From Acidobacteria bacterium 13_1_20CM_3_53_8 (lineage in GTDB: Bacteria; Acidobacteriota; Blastocatellia; Pyrinomonadales; Pyrinomonadaceae): a stretch of DNA of 49,909 nucleotides. The stretch lies in NCBI GenBank assembly GCA_001920415.1, contig MNJR01000074.1, positions 1-49,909 on the forward strand. The letters are read 5' to 3'. Positions 1-7,488 of this stretch are shown one piece after another (the first letter of the stretch is position 1; each line of letters begins with the position of its first letter). Position numbers and translations under genes: made by a program. The notes below the pieces were generated by a model, which did not search any database, had not been told where the DNA came from, and saw only the letters and a program-made list of their open reading frames with translations.

Positions 1-405
1 GGTGAAAGGAATAAGCTTGTCTTTCGTAAACAAAAAGATGTAATCGTGCCCGCCTTCCATGTCATCCCAGATATGTTCTTTTCGTAGATGCCAGCCATCA
101 GACTCCAAGGCAAAAGCTAAATGCCAAGGTATGCCTCTTCTGCCGTCGGGTGCAAAACTACAGTCTCCCATAATCAGCCAGAACATCCCACGCTCGCAGA
201 GCACCCGTTGCAACTCTCGGAAAATATGGAGTAATTTTAAGATGAACTGTTCGGGGGCTTGCTCCATTCCGATATAGCGATGGTTAACTCCCTCGTCAGG
301 TCCCATCCAGCAAGGCGGAGCAGTAACACAACAATGGACGCTTTCGCCCGGCAGTTTTTTCAACTCCTGTAAACAATCCCCCTCCAAGAGAGTTACTTGA
401 TTCAT
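1..405 (-). CDS. DNA methyltransferase-like protein (N4/N6 type), 3' end outside window
   Basis: An open frame runs from an ATG at 405 off the left edge (135 codons visible), preceded by an AGAGGA ribosome site. The sequence opens with VTLLEGDCLQELKKLP, then CCVTAPPCWMG, a later RGIPWHLAFALESDGWHLR and HDYIFLFTK. This is the order of the DNA_methylase (N6/N4) family, whose members modify adenine or cytosine using S-adenosylmethionine. In that family the catalytic motif IV is usually SPPYW; here it reads APPCW. The segment that normally separates the W of HIW from HEYIFLLTK is also much shorter than usual. Seen: the family resemblance and these two deviations. Inferred: a solitary or degenerate methyltransferase. 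It follows the PLP enzyme gene by 56 bases, so it may share that transcript. Confidence 0.72.
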   Translation of the reverse strand, partial: MNQVTLLEGDCLQELKKLPGESVHCCVTAPPCWMGPDEGVNHRYIGMEQAPEQFILKLLHIFRELQRVLCERGMFWLIMGDCSFAPDGRRGIPWHLAFALESDGWHLRKEHIWDDMEGGHDYIFLFTKDKLIPFT

Positions 406-461
406 AATGTCCTCTACGAAATCTTTATCCCTCGATTCGGGAGCGATTCTGATCGTTACGG

Positions 462-1433
462 TCATCCCGCCGTATGCAAAAAGACAACGGTCTGGTCTTC
501 AAGGAATCGCCGCTTCTTAATCTGATCAATCAAGGCGGCAAACGCTTTCGCCGTATAAGTCGGGTCTAAGGTAAGACCTTCTAGTTCAGAGGCGAGCGTT
601 ATCGCCGTGCGCGATTCAGGCGTCGGTTTTAAGTATCCCTTCCCCGCGTAATTATCCATGATGCAGATGTCACGACGGCGTAAAGTCAGTTTTATGCCCA
701 GAAGCTTAGCCGCAGCGGTGGCTAGCTCGACCGTCTGCTCTTTGATTTCAGATACGGGAAGGCCCGGAGTCACACCGATTATTTCCGTCCCATTGGCTCG
801 CGCTTGCCTCTTACCTAGTTCCAATCCTGACTGAATGCCCCCGGAAGCCGAAGAAAAGAAAATAGCGTCCAATGTTAATCCGAGCGCTTCAATCTGCTCC
901 TTGATTTCCAGGAAGGCGTGAGCGTAGGCAAGCGCTGTCAACGGGGTCGAACCACTGAAGGGAATAATAACAGGGCGCTCTCCCTTAGCCTCCAACTGCT
1001 TTGAAGCCTGCGCCAGCGCTCTCTTTCGCCCTCTCCAATGTTTCGTGAGAATGATGCGCGCGCCTTCGTCATTGTCCAGCAGAGTTAGCTCTTTGGAATC
1101 GGGGTCTACCTCAGGACTCAAAACCAGAACGCACGGGATTCCCTTCTGACGCGCAAGAATAGCAACTGTCTTTGCATGCCTTGACTCAATCGAGCCTTCC
1201 GTCAACAGCACGGTCGCGCCCTGTTTGCAGGCGTCTTCCACCAACACGAACACTTTGCGATACTTGCCTCCGCCAAAAGGGGTCAGGTCATCACGCTTCA
1301 CCATCAATCTAGGCCCGCTCAAAAAAGCCTGTAGCCTGAACATAGGCTGAAGCGGCGTCTGAAAGGGCGGCTTGAAAATGTTTATGGGCAATGCTGAAAT
1401 AGCTTTACTTATTGATTCAATGGGTAAATGCAT
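462..1433 (-). CDS. PLP-dependent D-cysteine desulfhydrase / ACC-deaminase family protein
   Basis: A 323-residue member of the fold-type II PLP family that includes D-cysteine desulfhydrase and ACC deaminase. Matching blocks are MVKRDDLTPFGGGKYRK (PLP lysine in GGxKxRK), TEGSIESRHAKT (usually TTGGIQSNH), SSASGGIQSGLELG, PTPESRTAI, and a C-terminal LDPTYTAKAFAALI with FLHTAG. Two deviations stand out: the Asn of GGNK is Gly, and SNH is SRH, both close to the cofactor. The protein also stops at the HTxG motif, where relatives usually have several more residues. It could use a sulfur- or amino-acid-derived substrate in the nearby peptide/sugar locus. The substrate cannot be deduced. A GAGGA motif lies rather far (about 15 bases) from the ATG, so the start is moderately certain. 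Confidence 0.8.
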   Translation of the reverse strand: MHLPIESISKAISALPINIFKPPFQTPLQPMFRLQAFLSGPRLMVKRDDLTPFGGGKYRKVFVLVEDACKQGATVLLTEGSIESRHAKTVAILARQKGIPCVLVLSPEVDPDSKELTLLDNDEGARIILTKHWRGRKRALAQASKQLEAKGERPVIIPFSGSTPLTALAYAHAFLEIKEQIEALGLTLDAIFFSSASGGIQSGLELGKRQARANGTEIIGVTPGLPVSEIKEQTVELATAAAKLLGIKLTLRRRDICIMDNYAGKGYLKPTPESRTAITLASELEGLTLDPTYTAKAFAALIDQIKKRRFLEDQTVVFLHTAG

Positions 1434-1492
1434 AAACAGATCGATTCTTTAATCCTCTAGCCATTCGCAGTAACGTAGTTGACATCTTCTCA

Positions 1493-2587
1493 CTATCTAA
1501 TCACGAACTCGCTATCTACCGGCTCAGCAATCATTTCATTGAACGCAGACCAATAGCTCGAAAGGTTCTCGCGCAAGCCATAGCGTTGCCGCGCATCTTT
1601 GGCAAGTTGCTCTCTATGCAGCTCGCCAGCCCTATTGGACTGTAGAACCTCTTCAATGCGCATGAGCCATTCTTCGTCTAGGGCAAGTACAGGCGTGCAG
1701 TCAAGTTTAGGGAAAGTGATGTATGGCGCAATTGGACTACAGATGCAGGGCACGCCGACCGCTGCATGGTCAATCACCTTAAGAGCACTCTTGCAGCGGT
1801 TGTAAGCGTGATCCTGCATCGGTATCAGGGCTAAATCAAAAATTGAGAGCAGCGCAGGATAGCTGTCGTACTCCACCCATTCAAGAAGGCGAAGCTGTTT
1901 TGATTGAATGCCGGAGAATAGCCTTGCATATTTTAGCGAGCCAGCAACGACAAGTGTTACGTTTGGGTGCGTTCGCAAGATTTCCGTGAGAGCGGGAACT
2001 ATTATCTCAAGGTCTCTACCGACTCGACTGCCACCCGACCACCCTATGTGTAGATGATTTTTGGTCTCTTGCGGCGTCAGGAGAGTTGAACTCCACCGCG
2101 CCCGATTGAAATCGAGTGACGTTGGTATCACAAGCGCCTTCGCCGCACATCCTAACTGATGCAATGCTTCCGCCAACGGCTCCGTTGGGCAGGTCAGGTA
2201 ATCGGCAAGTGCAAGTATTTCCCTGTGCGCCTGAGTCAAGTTATAGGCTTCTTCGTCAAGCTCATCAACTGCGCTCGCGGCTATCAATTCCGGCAGATTA
2301 GGGCAGAAGATATGGTCGTCAAGCTCGTAAACAATACGCACTCCTGCTCGTCGCGCTTTATGAAGAAGCATCAGTCCGTGATTGAGTTCTCGTAGCGAGT
2401 TGAAACACGCGCGTTGAACTATGGCAAGATCAGCGTTAAGTAGTTCGGATTCCAGATACGGATGATGACAAAGGAACTGCACTCCATACTTAACGGATAG
2501 CGCCTTGAGTGGGTCAAGAAGACGAATCGGTGCGACGAAATTTTCAGGGTCTGCGGGATCGCCTTCAGGAAATACGTAAATCTTCAT
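1493..2587 (-). CDS. Glycosyltransferase, GT-B fold (GT4-like)
   Basis: About 364 residues. The C-terminal half holds HIGWSGGSRVGRDLEII, VTLVVAGSLKYA, a hydrophobic FDLALIPMQDHAYNRCKSALK and DHAAVGVPCICSP, the order seen in GT4-type glycosyltransferases (nucleotide-sugar binding domain with an E/K-rich acceptor loop). The N-terminal half holds YELDDHIFCPN, common in GTs that scan for a lipid or protein acceptor. I place the start at the ATG at 2587 (MKIYVFPEGD), because the alternative GTG at 2611 lies inside a 30-bp palindrome; neither has a good Shine-Dalgarno site. It is the second of two adjacent GT-like genes downstream of the radical SAM gene, so it probably decorates the same product (peptide, lipid or glycan). 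Confidence 0.78.
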   Translation of the reverse strand: MKIYVFPEGDPADPENFVAPIRLLDPLKALSVKYGVQFLCHHPYLESELLNADLAIVQRACFNSLRELNHGLMLLHKARRAGVRIVYELDDHIFCPNLPELIAASAVDELDEEAYNLTQAHREILALADYLTCPTEPLAEALHQLGCAAKALVIPTSLDFNRARWSSTLLTPQETKNHLHIGWSGGSRVGRDLEIIVPALTEILRTHPNVTLVVAGSLKYARLFSGIQSKQLRLLEWVEYDSYPALLSIFDLALIPMQDHAYNRCKSALKVIDHAAVGVPCICSPIAPYITFPKLDCTPVLALDEEWLMRIEEVLQSNRAGELHREQLAKDARQRYGLRENLSSYWSAFNEMIAEPVDSEFVIR

Positions 2588-2604
2588 GGGCCAATTCTGA
2601 GTCA

Positions 2605-2634
2605 CTGCCACAGAGTTTATAAACTCTGTGGCAG
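2605..2634. repeat. Perfect 30-bp palindrome
   Basis: CTGCCACAGAGTTTA is followed directly by its exact reverse complement, giving a 15-bp stem without a spacer. It sits between the two glycosyltransferase-like genes, just upstream of the ATG at 2587. In RNA it would form a strong hairpin; in DNA it could be an operator or a mobile-element target. There is no T-run on the minus strand, so it is not a classical intrinsic terminator. Confidence 0.85.
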
Positions 2635-2640
2635 ATCTCT

Positions 2641-2663
2641 AATTTAAGAACGCTTCTTAAATT
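2641..2663. repeat. Inverted repeat, 10-bp arms with 3-nt loop
   Basis: AATTTAAGAA, CGC, TTCTTAAATT forms a perfect 10-bp stem six bases from the 30-bp palindrome and about 16 bases after the stop of the upstream GT-like gene (minus strand). It is AT-rich, unlike a GC-rich terminator, and may be a processing or regulatory hairpin. Confidence 0.75.
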
Positions 2664-2678
2664 TAAATCGCCGCTGGC

Positions 2679-3743
2679 TTACCTTATCCTTGAATCGTTC
2701 AGCTTCTTTGTCGGCAGATTAATGCTGGATTTAAGTCGTCGGGCGAGGCCGGAGTAACCTACCCTCTCAAGTGCCGCGCAGAATCTACGCAGCGAATTTT
2801 CAGTCCCATAATCCTGCAAAGCTTCATACTGCCGAGCTGTTATAGAGTCGTAGAATTCACTACTGCCTGCAAGCCTTTCCTCTATCAAAGCGCTGAGGTA
2901 TTCGATGGCACGGTCTGTATCGAAGGGATCGCAGGTAAGAATACCAACGTGCTCACCACAGTGGCTCAACTCGCTACCGACGAATGGCATCCTCGCCGCC
3001 GCGCAATCCAGAACATATCGCCCCCATGTTCGCCTATCATCCATACAGAGCAGTGCGAAGCTGCTGAGATGATCCTTGTAGTAATCGCGCCAGCGACGCG
3101 GCTTTCTAAAGTCGGCGCGAATTCCCAGCCCCTCTGCAATCTGCCGCTCGCGCTCCATGTAATAGTAGACGCGCCCCTGAAGAGTCTGGAAACGACGTTG
3201 CAACTCTCTAAGCACTAGAAGATTGGCTACGCCGTTGCGATCCATCACCGAGCCAAGCTCTAGAATTAAGTCTCGTTCAGAGGCAGCGGGTTGCCGATGT
3301 TCGTCCGTCAAATCATTCGGGTAAGGAATTCCAATCCACTGCACACGCTCCGGCAGACGCGCGTACAGACGATAGTAAGGAACTGTTCGCTCGACCAGAA
3401 CGCCGAGCATATCAACGTCGTTAACGATACGACAGAACTCGAACAGCCCCTCCATCTCCTCATTCGAGCGCACGACGTATTCGACTCGACCTTCGACCAG
3501 ACCCAGACAGAAGACCGAGGGCGTGTGCCGCTTTATAAAGCGCGGCAGTAGATGGGTCTTGGGCGTGAGTTCAATGATAACGATGTCATAATCCGACAGG
3601 ATTTCAGGGCGCGACACTACATGCTGGTAGTTCAGGATATCTCCCCCGCCCAAGACTCTCATCCACTCCCTAGAGTCATTGACGGGTTCAACCCATTGGC
3701 GAGCAGGCCGCGTATGAGCTTGTCCGAGTAAGCCAATTTTCAT
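2679..3743 (-). CDS. Glycosyltransferase-like protein, putative GT-B
   Basis: 354 residues beginning MKIGLLGQAHTRPARQW. I do not recognise an exact family. The layout is GT-B-like: an N-terminal half with hydrophobic strands (YDIVIIEL, SVFCLGLV), a middle ERDLILELGSVMDRNGVANLL resembling the start of a second Rossmann domain, then FALLCMDDRRTWGRYVLDCAAARMPFVGSEL, which resembles the region where GT-B enzymes grip the nucleotide sugar, and a closing YGTENSLRRFCAAL helix. The start is 6 bases after the stop of the radical SAM gene and lacks its own ribosome site, so translation is probably coupled to that gene. Role inferred: sugar transfer onto the product of this locus. Confidence 0.6.
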   Translation of the reverse strand: MKIGLLGQAHTRPARQWVEPVNDSREWMRVLGGGDILNYQHVVSRPEILSDYDIVIIELTPKTHLLPRFIKRHTPSVFCLGLVEGRVEYVVRSNEEMEGLFEFCRIVNDVDMLGVLVERTVPYYRLYARLPERVQWIGIPYPNDLTDEHRQPAASERDLILELGSVMDRNGVANLLVLRELQRRFQTLQGRVYYYMERERQIAEGLGIRADFRKPRRWRDYYKDHLSSFALLCMDDRRTWGRYVLDCAAARMPFVGSELSHCGEHVGILTCDPFDTDRAIEYLSALIEERLAGSSEFYDSITARQYEALQDYGTENSLRRFCAALERVGYSGLARRLKSSINLPTKKLNDSRIR

Positions 3744-3749
3744 TTGGGT

Positions 3750-5177
3750 TCAAGATTCAGACCGCATACGCGTTTCATCAGGATGGGTGAGACGGTAACG
3801 AACCTCTTCATCAATATCCGGCTCTGCGATTACGTCCGCAACAGCCTTTGTCGTCTCTACAGTGATGCTCGCAGGGATTAGAAAGTCATCCTCTTCAAGC
3901 AAGTTCAGCCCGGGGCACAGCCCTACGTAGCTTGAGAGCGACTCTCCATCACGGCTCTTCAGGTCGCCCATGCGTAAGCTCCGCAGCTTAGAGAAGACAG
4001 GTGAGTTCTGCCAGATGTTCGACAGTTGGCCGTCGCGCACGTTTCCCGCAGGGAGATGAAACTGGCTGCATGGCAATACGTCACCGCTCGATGTTATAGA
4101 ACACATGTTGACGGCTGCCGGACAGATACGCTCGGTCTTCTCTTTCGGCTCAGGCATTGCGAAGAAACTGGGGACGGAAAGAATTGCGTCGCGCAGCTCT
4201 GTTTTATCCAAGCGCATTGAATGTGTATCGCGGTTCTGGTCTGTGCGAGCAGTTATAGGATATCCGTAGCTGCACGTCGCTCCCAGCGACGCGGCAAGTT
4301 CTCTAATCTTCTCTAAATCACGATAATTATCAGGGACAATGCTACAGACAAGCTCTACGTGCAGCCCCTTCTCGGCCATCAATTTGATAGCGGCGGTCGA
4401 ACGTTTCCAAGAGCCTGCTGACCCCGTGAATCTATCGTGCGTTTCCGCATCATGGCTATAGACGCTGACTTGAACTCTTCCTACATTCAATTCCGATAAG
4501 GCAGATACTTTCTCCGGCGTTAAAGGCGTGCCGCTCGTGAATAGCTCAAGTATAAAGCCACGCTCGTGTGCGTATGCGAGGATGTCGAAAATATTTCTTC
4601 TTATGAAGATTTCGCCGCCTGTCAGCGTCAGCAGCAGGCATCCCATATCCGCCAACTGGTCTATGACGGAAAGTATTTCGCCGTCACTCATCTCCCTTTC
4701 TTCGCGCACTACTCTGAGTTCTCTTTTTAAGGAGCGTTCGGTCGCAGGAATATAGCAATGTGCGCAAGAGAGGTGACACGTAGTAGAGACTTCTATCTTC
4801 GCCCACGTCGGAATCATCAGCTCAACGCCAACGGCATCAAGCTCGTCACGCCAATCATCAACGCGAATGAGACCTTTGGGACGCGGCGGTTGCCGTGTGG
4901 GACGAATCACCTGCTCTGCGATGAGATAATGAACGAAGTCGTTGATGTCCGTGTATAGCTCTTCAGGACTGACTTCATCAATAGAGATTTCGCCGGAGAC
5001 TTTATCGAACAGTTGTTTAATCGTTGAGGGCTGCTTCAAATTCTCAAGGATTAATGTCCCGACCTGATTGAGCCTATACCACTTGTTGGTCACCCCGTTA
5101 ACAAGCAGACACTCATCCTCAATAATGCGGTAAATAAGGTGACTTTCCTGAATGAGGAGTTCGTTGTTTATGAGCAT
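3750..5177 (-). CDS. PqqD-fused radical SAM/SPASM peptide maturase
   Basis: 475 residues. Residues 1-95 look like a PqqD/RRE domain (LVNGVTNKWYRLNQVGTLIL ... FVHYLIAEQVI), which in RiPP pathways binds the precursor's leader. The radical SAM core follows with CHLSCAHC (CxxxCxxC, 4Fe-4S cluster that cleaves SAM), then LTLTGGEIF and FTSGTPL. A SPASM-type region carries further cysteines (RICPAAVNMCSI, DVLPCSQFHL, GLCPGLN) for auxiliary clusters. Known for the family: thioether, C-C or C-O cross-links, or epimerisation in peptides. A good AGGAGA ribosome site precedes the ATG. The start is 73 bases after the stop of the 27-codon peptide gene at 5251-5334, with a hairpin between them, the usual precursor-maturase order. 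Alternative: a maturase for a protein made elsewhere. Confidence 0.88.
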   Translation of the reverse strand: MLINNELLIQESHLIYRIIEDECLLVNGVTNKWYRLNQVGTLILENLKQPSTIKQLFDKVSGEISIDEVSPEELYTDINDFVHYLIAEQVIRPTRQPPRPKGLIRVDDWRDELDAVGVELMIPTWAKIEVSTTCHLSCAHCYIPATERSLKRELRVVREEREMSDGEILSVIDQLADMGCLLLTLTGGEIFIRRNIFDILAYAHERGFILELFTSGTPLTPEKVSALSELNVGRVQVSVYSHDAETHDRFTGSAGSWKRSTAAIKLMAEKGLHVELVCSIVPDNYRDLEKIRELAASLGATCSYGYPITARTDQNRDTHSMRLDKTELRDAILSVPSFFAMPEPKEKTERICPAAVNMCSITSSGDVLPCSQFHLPAGNVRDGQLSNIWQNSPVFSKLRSLRMGDLKSRDGESLSSYVGLCPGLNLLEEDDFLIPASITVETTKAVADVIAEPDIDEEVRYRLTHPDETRMRSES

Positions 5178-5212
5178 GAGGATTCTCCTCTTTCTGCTCT
5201 GTAGCTATGAAA

Positions 5213-5241
5213 GCGGGGGAGTAGATTGCCTGCTCCCCCGC
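5213..5241 (-). terminator. Hairpin between peptide gene and radical SAM gene (attenuator-like)
   Basis: GCGGGGGAG and CTCCCCCGC form a perfect 9-bp, very GC-rich stem with an 11-nt loop. In the transcript it starts 10 bases after the peptide stop codon and is followed by only three U residues. This suits a partial terminator or mRNA-stabilising hairpin that keeps the precursor peptide more abundant than the maturase, as is common in RiPP operons. Confidence 0.7.
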
Positions 5242-5250
5242 GAGTAGTTG

Positions 5251-5334
5251 TTACTTCTTGCTTTGCGTGGAGCATTTTGCCGATTTCTTGGTTTCAACAA
5301 CCTTCGGCTTCTCATATTTCTTAACTCTGGCCAT
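5251..5334 (-). CDS. 27-residue putative RiPP precursor peptide (YxxP leader)
   Basis: Short ORF with ATG at 5334 and TAA at 5251-5253. It begins MARVKKYEKP, continues with KVVET, and ends in SAKCSTQSKK: strongly basic, with one Tyr, two Pro and one Cys. A GGAGGA site is well spaced from the ATG. An in-frame ATG 15 bases upstream (32 residues) overlaps that site and is less likely. The segment KYEKP matches the Y-x-x-P element found in lasso-type leaders, which PqqD-like RRE domains recognise, and a PqqD-radical SAM gene follows directly. PqqA is of similar length but has a different E...Y core. Seen: ORF, promoter, ribosome site, hairpin. Inferred: leader about residues 1-15 and a Cys-containing basic core. 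It is too short for normal gene callers. Confidence 0.68.
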   Translation of the reverse strand: MARVKKYEKPKVVETKKSAKCSTQSKK

Positions 5335-5355
5335 ATGCACTTCCTCCATTTCTTA

Positions 5356-5371
5356 TGACCTAGTGAGGTCA
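5356..5371. promoter_or_regulatory. Inverted repeat in the peptide gene's 5' leader
   Basis: TGACC, 6-nt spacer, GGTCA. It lies between the predicted -10 box and the ribosome site of the peptide gene. It could be an operator half-site pair or a small leader hairpin. Confidence 0.4.
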
Positions 5372-5391
5372 GGATGTAAAAGCTGGCTGAG

Positions 5392-5420
5392 AAGCTAGAC
5401 CACACCTTCTGATTTGTCAA
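5392..5420 (-). promoter_or_regulatory. Sigma70-type promoter for the peptide/radical SAM unit
   Basis: On the minus strand a perfect TTGACA (5415-5420) is followed after exactly 17 bases by TAGCTT (5392-5397), which keeps the three most conserved -10 positions. It lies about 60 bases upstream of the 27-codon ORF, giving a separate transcription start after the dioxygenase gene. Confidence 0.6.
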
Positions 5421-5456
5421 TACTTTTCAGGCACGAGCGCTTAACAGTCTTGCTCT

Positions 5457-5475
5457 CTTTCTTATTGAAAGAAAG
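5457..5475. terminator. Hairpin downstream of the PhyH-like gene
   Basis: CTTTCTT, loop ATTGA, AAGAAAG: a 7-bp perfect stem located about 50 bases after the stop of the dioxygenase gene and just before the predicted promoter. It lacks a clear T-run, so termination is only suggested by position. Confidence 0.35.
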
Positions 5476-5523
5476 GTTGTTATCAGATATACAAGAAAGT
5501 TGCTAGAGGCATCGGCACTAGAG

Positions 5524-6357
5524 CTACAGGCTGCTGCAGGCGTCCGTAGTCTGATCTAGAAACTCTAACTCAAAATCAGGGAGAGCGTTCATATCGGCTT
5601 CAGTAATTCGCTCGTAGACTTTGGCTTGGGGCTGATAATTCGGATGCGTGTGGTTGGTGGGGTAGGGATTATTGTGTTTAGTGTTGTAAGTGCCAATCAG
5701 AGCGATTCGAGAATTCTTCGAGTTGTTGTCATCACTTCCATGCAGTGTGTTGCAGTGAAAGATAACCATATCTCCAGCGTTAAGCTCAAGGTGTACTTCA
5801 GGTAGTTTTTTTAGAATCACAGCAAGGCGATCAGGGCAGACCTCGCTATTTGCAACGCCATCGTTAAAGACATGGTCAATACGTCCCATTTTGTGCGAAC
5901 CTTCTATTATTTTTAGGCAGCCATTCTGCTTGTTGGATTTATCAACCGCTATGAAGGCAGAGGCCATGTCAGGATAGAGGTTGCCCATTCCATACCAGTA
6001 AGCATAGTCCTGATGATACGCAAATCCGATGATGCCGGGATATTTTAAGGCCACTTTATTGTGATAAACGTAGACTTCATCCCCATAGAAAAATTCAAGC
6101 CTTTCCATAATTTTATGGGAGCGGGTTGCTTTGGCAAAGATGTCATGTCTTGCCGTATCGTTCCAAACGAATATGGTCTCAAAAAAAGGGCGCTCGCCTT
6201 CCAAAATTCTTTCACGAACATCCTCCACACGCTGGTTTATCTCATGCTGTAAGGTTATGACTCGCTTTATAATTTGCATCTCCTCTTTTTCAAACGCTTC
6301 TCGAACGATGATATATCCGTTCTCCCAAAATTGCTCGAATTCTGAATTGAGTTTCAT
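5524..6357 (-). CDS. Phytanoyl-CoA dioxygenase (PhyH) family Fe(II)/2-oxoglutarate enzyme
   Basis: 277 residues with the PhyH facial triad visible: HQD in FAYHQDYAYW, a distal His in MVIFHCNTLHGSDDN, and an Arg in SRIALIGTYN for 2-oxoglutarate. The family hydroxylates (sometimes halogenates or desaturates) small molecules, lipids or carrier-bound amino acids. GSHKMGRIDH is also typical. The start is secure, with a GGGAGGT site before the ATG. It follows the methyltransferase gene by 92 bases and precedes the peptide/radical SAM unit, so it may hydroxylate the peptide or its sugar, but a free metabolite is equally possible. Confidence 0.85.
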   Translation of the reverse strand: MKLNSEFEQFWENGYIIVREAFEKEEMQIIKRVITLQHEINQRVEDVRERILEGERPFFETIFVWNDTARHDIFAKATRSHKIMERLEFFYGDEVYVYHNKVALKYPGIIGFAYHQDYAYWYGMGNLYPDMASAFIAVDKSNKQNGCLKIIEGSHKMGRIDHVFNDGVANSEVCPDRLAVILKKLPEVHLELNAGDMVIFHCNTLHGSDDNNSKNSRIALIGTYNTKHNNPYPTNHTHPNYQPQAKVYERITEADMNALPDFELEFLDQTTDACSSL

Positions 6358-6449
6358 CTTCTAATTACCTCCCTAATCGCCGCCGCATCGTAAAGGTTCG
6401 CTTGATAAGGTGGCTGATGCGTGCTTCGTATTCATTTCGACTGCTACGT

Positions 6450-7190
6450 TTATGAGCCTCTCATCAAATCATCGTTGCCGTCCAGATAAACGGAACTTAC
6501 CGCTTGCAGTTCGGCCAAAGGGCTATCGGAGCAAATGACCACAAAATAGATGGGCGATGGCAAAGAACATACCTTTCGATTGATGCTGAGAGGATCACCT
6601 GTGTAAGCTAGATAGCAGTTTGCGCCTGTGTCTTCTAGGGGAAAGATGAAAGAGGCTGTGGCAAGTCTTTGTCCGTAAAAATAGAGATGTTTGAAATACC
6701 GACTAAGCAGCTCGTGCAGATCATCGTAGTATAGTTCCTTTACGTGGTAAGGGTTGGCGTATTGAGGTTCGTCCGAATAGGTTAAGCGATTCGGAGATGA
6801 AATGATTAAAACGCCGCCCGGTCTGAGAACCCTCTTGATCTCTACCATCATTTCGTCATGCTGCCCGTGATGCTCTATGGTCTCGAAAGAGGTGACGAGG
6901 TCAACTGAATGATCTGGCAGTGGGATAGCCGCACAGTTGCCTACGCGAAAGCTCAAGTTGTGGCGAGAATATTTATGCGTTGCATGTTCGATGGCCTGCG
7001 AATCAATATCCACGCCAACCACAGTTTGCGCCACCTCAGCCAGCAGCGCCGCGCCATATCCTTCGCCTGAGGCGATGTCTAAAACGGATTTGCCAATCGC
7101 CAACTCCAGCGACAGCGCGTAGCGGTGCAGGTGTTCATATTTAATTTGCCCCGCCAGTTCAGGGACAAACCTTTCGCCTGTAGCTTCCAT
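6450..7190 (-). CDS. Class I SAM-dependent methyltransferase
   Basis: 246 residues. Motif I is VLDIASGEGYGAALLA, acidic motif II is VVGVDIDSQAIEHA, then NLSFRVGNCAAIPLPDHSVDLVTSFETIEH and RVLRPGGVLIISSP, the Methyltransf_11/25 pattern. The N-terminal TGERFVPELAG...YEHLHRYALS is common in methyltransferases found in polysaccharide and glycan loci. The substrate is not evident; with two GT-like genes nearby, O-methylation of a sugar is plausible. It is the first gene of the minus-strand set that ends at the left edge. Confidence 0.87.
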   Translation of the reverse strand: MEATGERFVPELAGQIKYEHLHRYALSLELAIGKSVLDIASGEGYGAALLAEVAQTVVGVDIDSQAIEHATHKYSRHNLSFRVGNCAAIPLPDHSVDLVTSFETIEHHGQHDEMMVEIKRVLRPGGVLIISSPNRLTYSDEPQYANPYHVKELYYDDLHELLSRYFKHLYFYGQRLATASFIFPLEDTGANCYLAYTGDPLSINRKVCSLPSPIYFVVICSDSPLAELQAVSSVYLDGNDDLMRGS

Positions 7191-7488
7191 CTCTTTTATG
7201 TCCGGGTTCTGTTTGACGAATCTCTTATAATGAAGCCTTAAAGTAACCCATAGGCCAGCCTACGACGCACTGATAAGCTTCATGTTCCGTCAATAGTACA
7301 ACAGGTGAATTAGAACTTGTAAGAGCAATTTTAAATCTTGCTCGTGAAGGGCAAGATTGGTCGCGCGGAAGCCGCAGAGATGTGGATTGACTTACCCATT
7401 ATGACGCACCTCTCCTATCGCCTTAATTGAAATTCTAGTAATGACTACTAGCCAAGCTCTCTGCTATCTTTTGTCGTTCGTTGCCTGA
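7191..7488. other. Non-coding stretch upstream of the methyltransferase gene
   Basis: I see no convincing gene. It holds an inverted repeat at 7334-7358 (AATCTTGC, 9-nt loop, GCAAGATT). No promoter with correct spacing was found for either direction. Confidence 0.5.

Noticed and set aside
5205-5420. A 71-codon minus-strand frame over the peptide gene region
   Set aside because: It runs through the promoter, hairpin and the 27-codon ORF in another frame and has no ribosome site; its composition is not protein-like.
7213-7231. TTGACG and TATAAT on the plus strand resembling a promoter
   Set aside because: The spacing is only 7 bases; sigma70 promoters need about 17.
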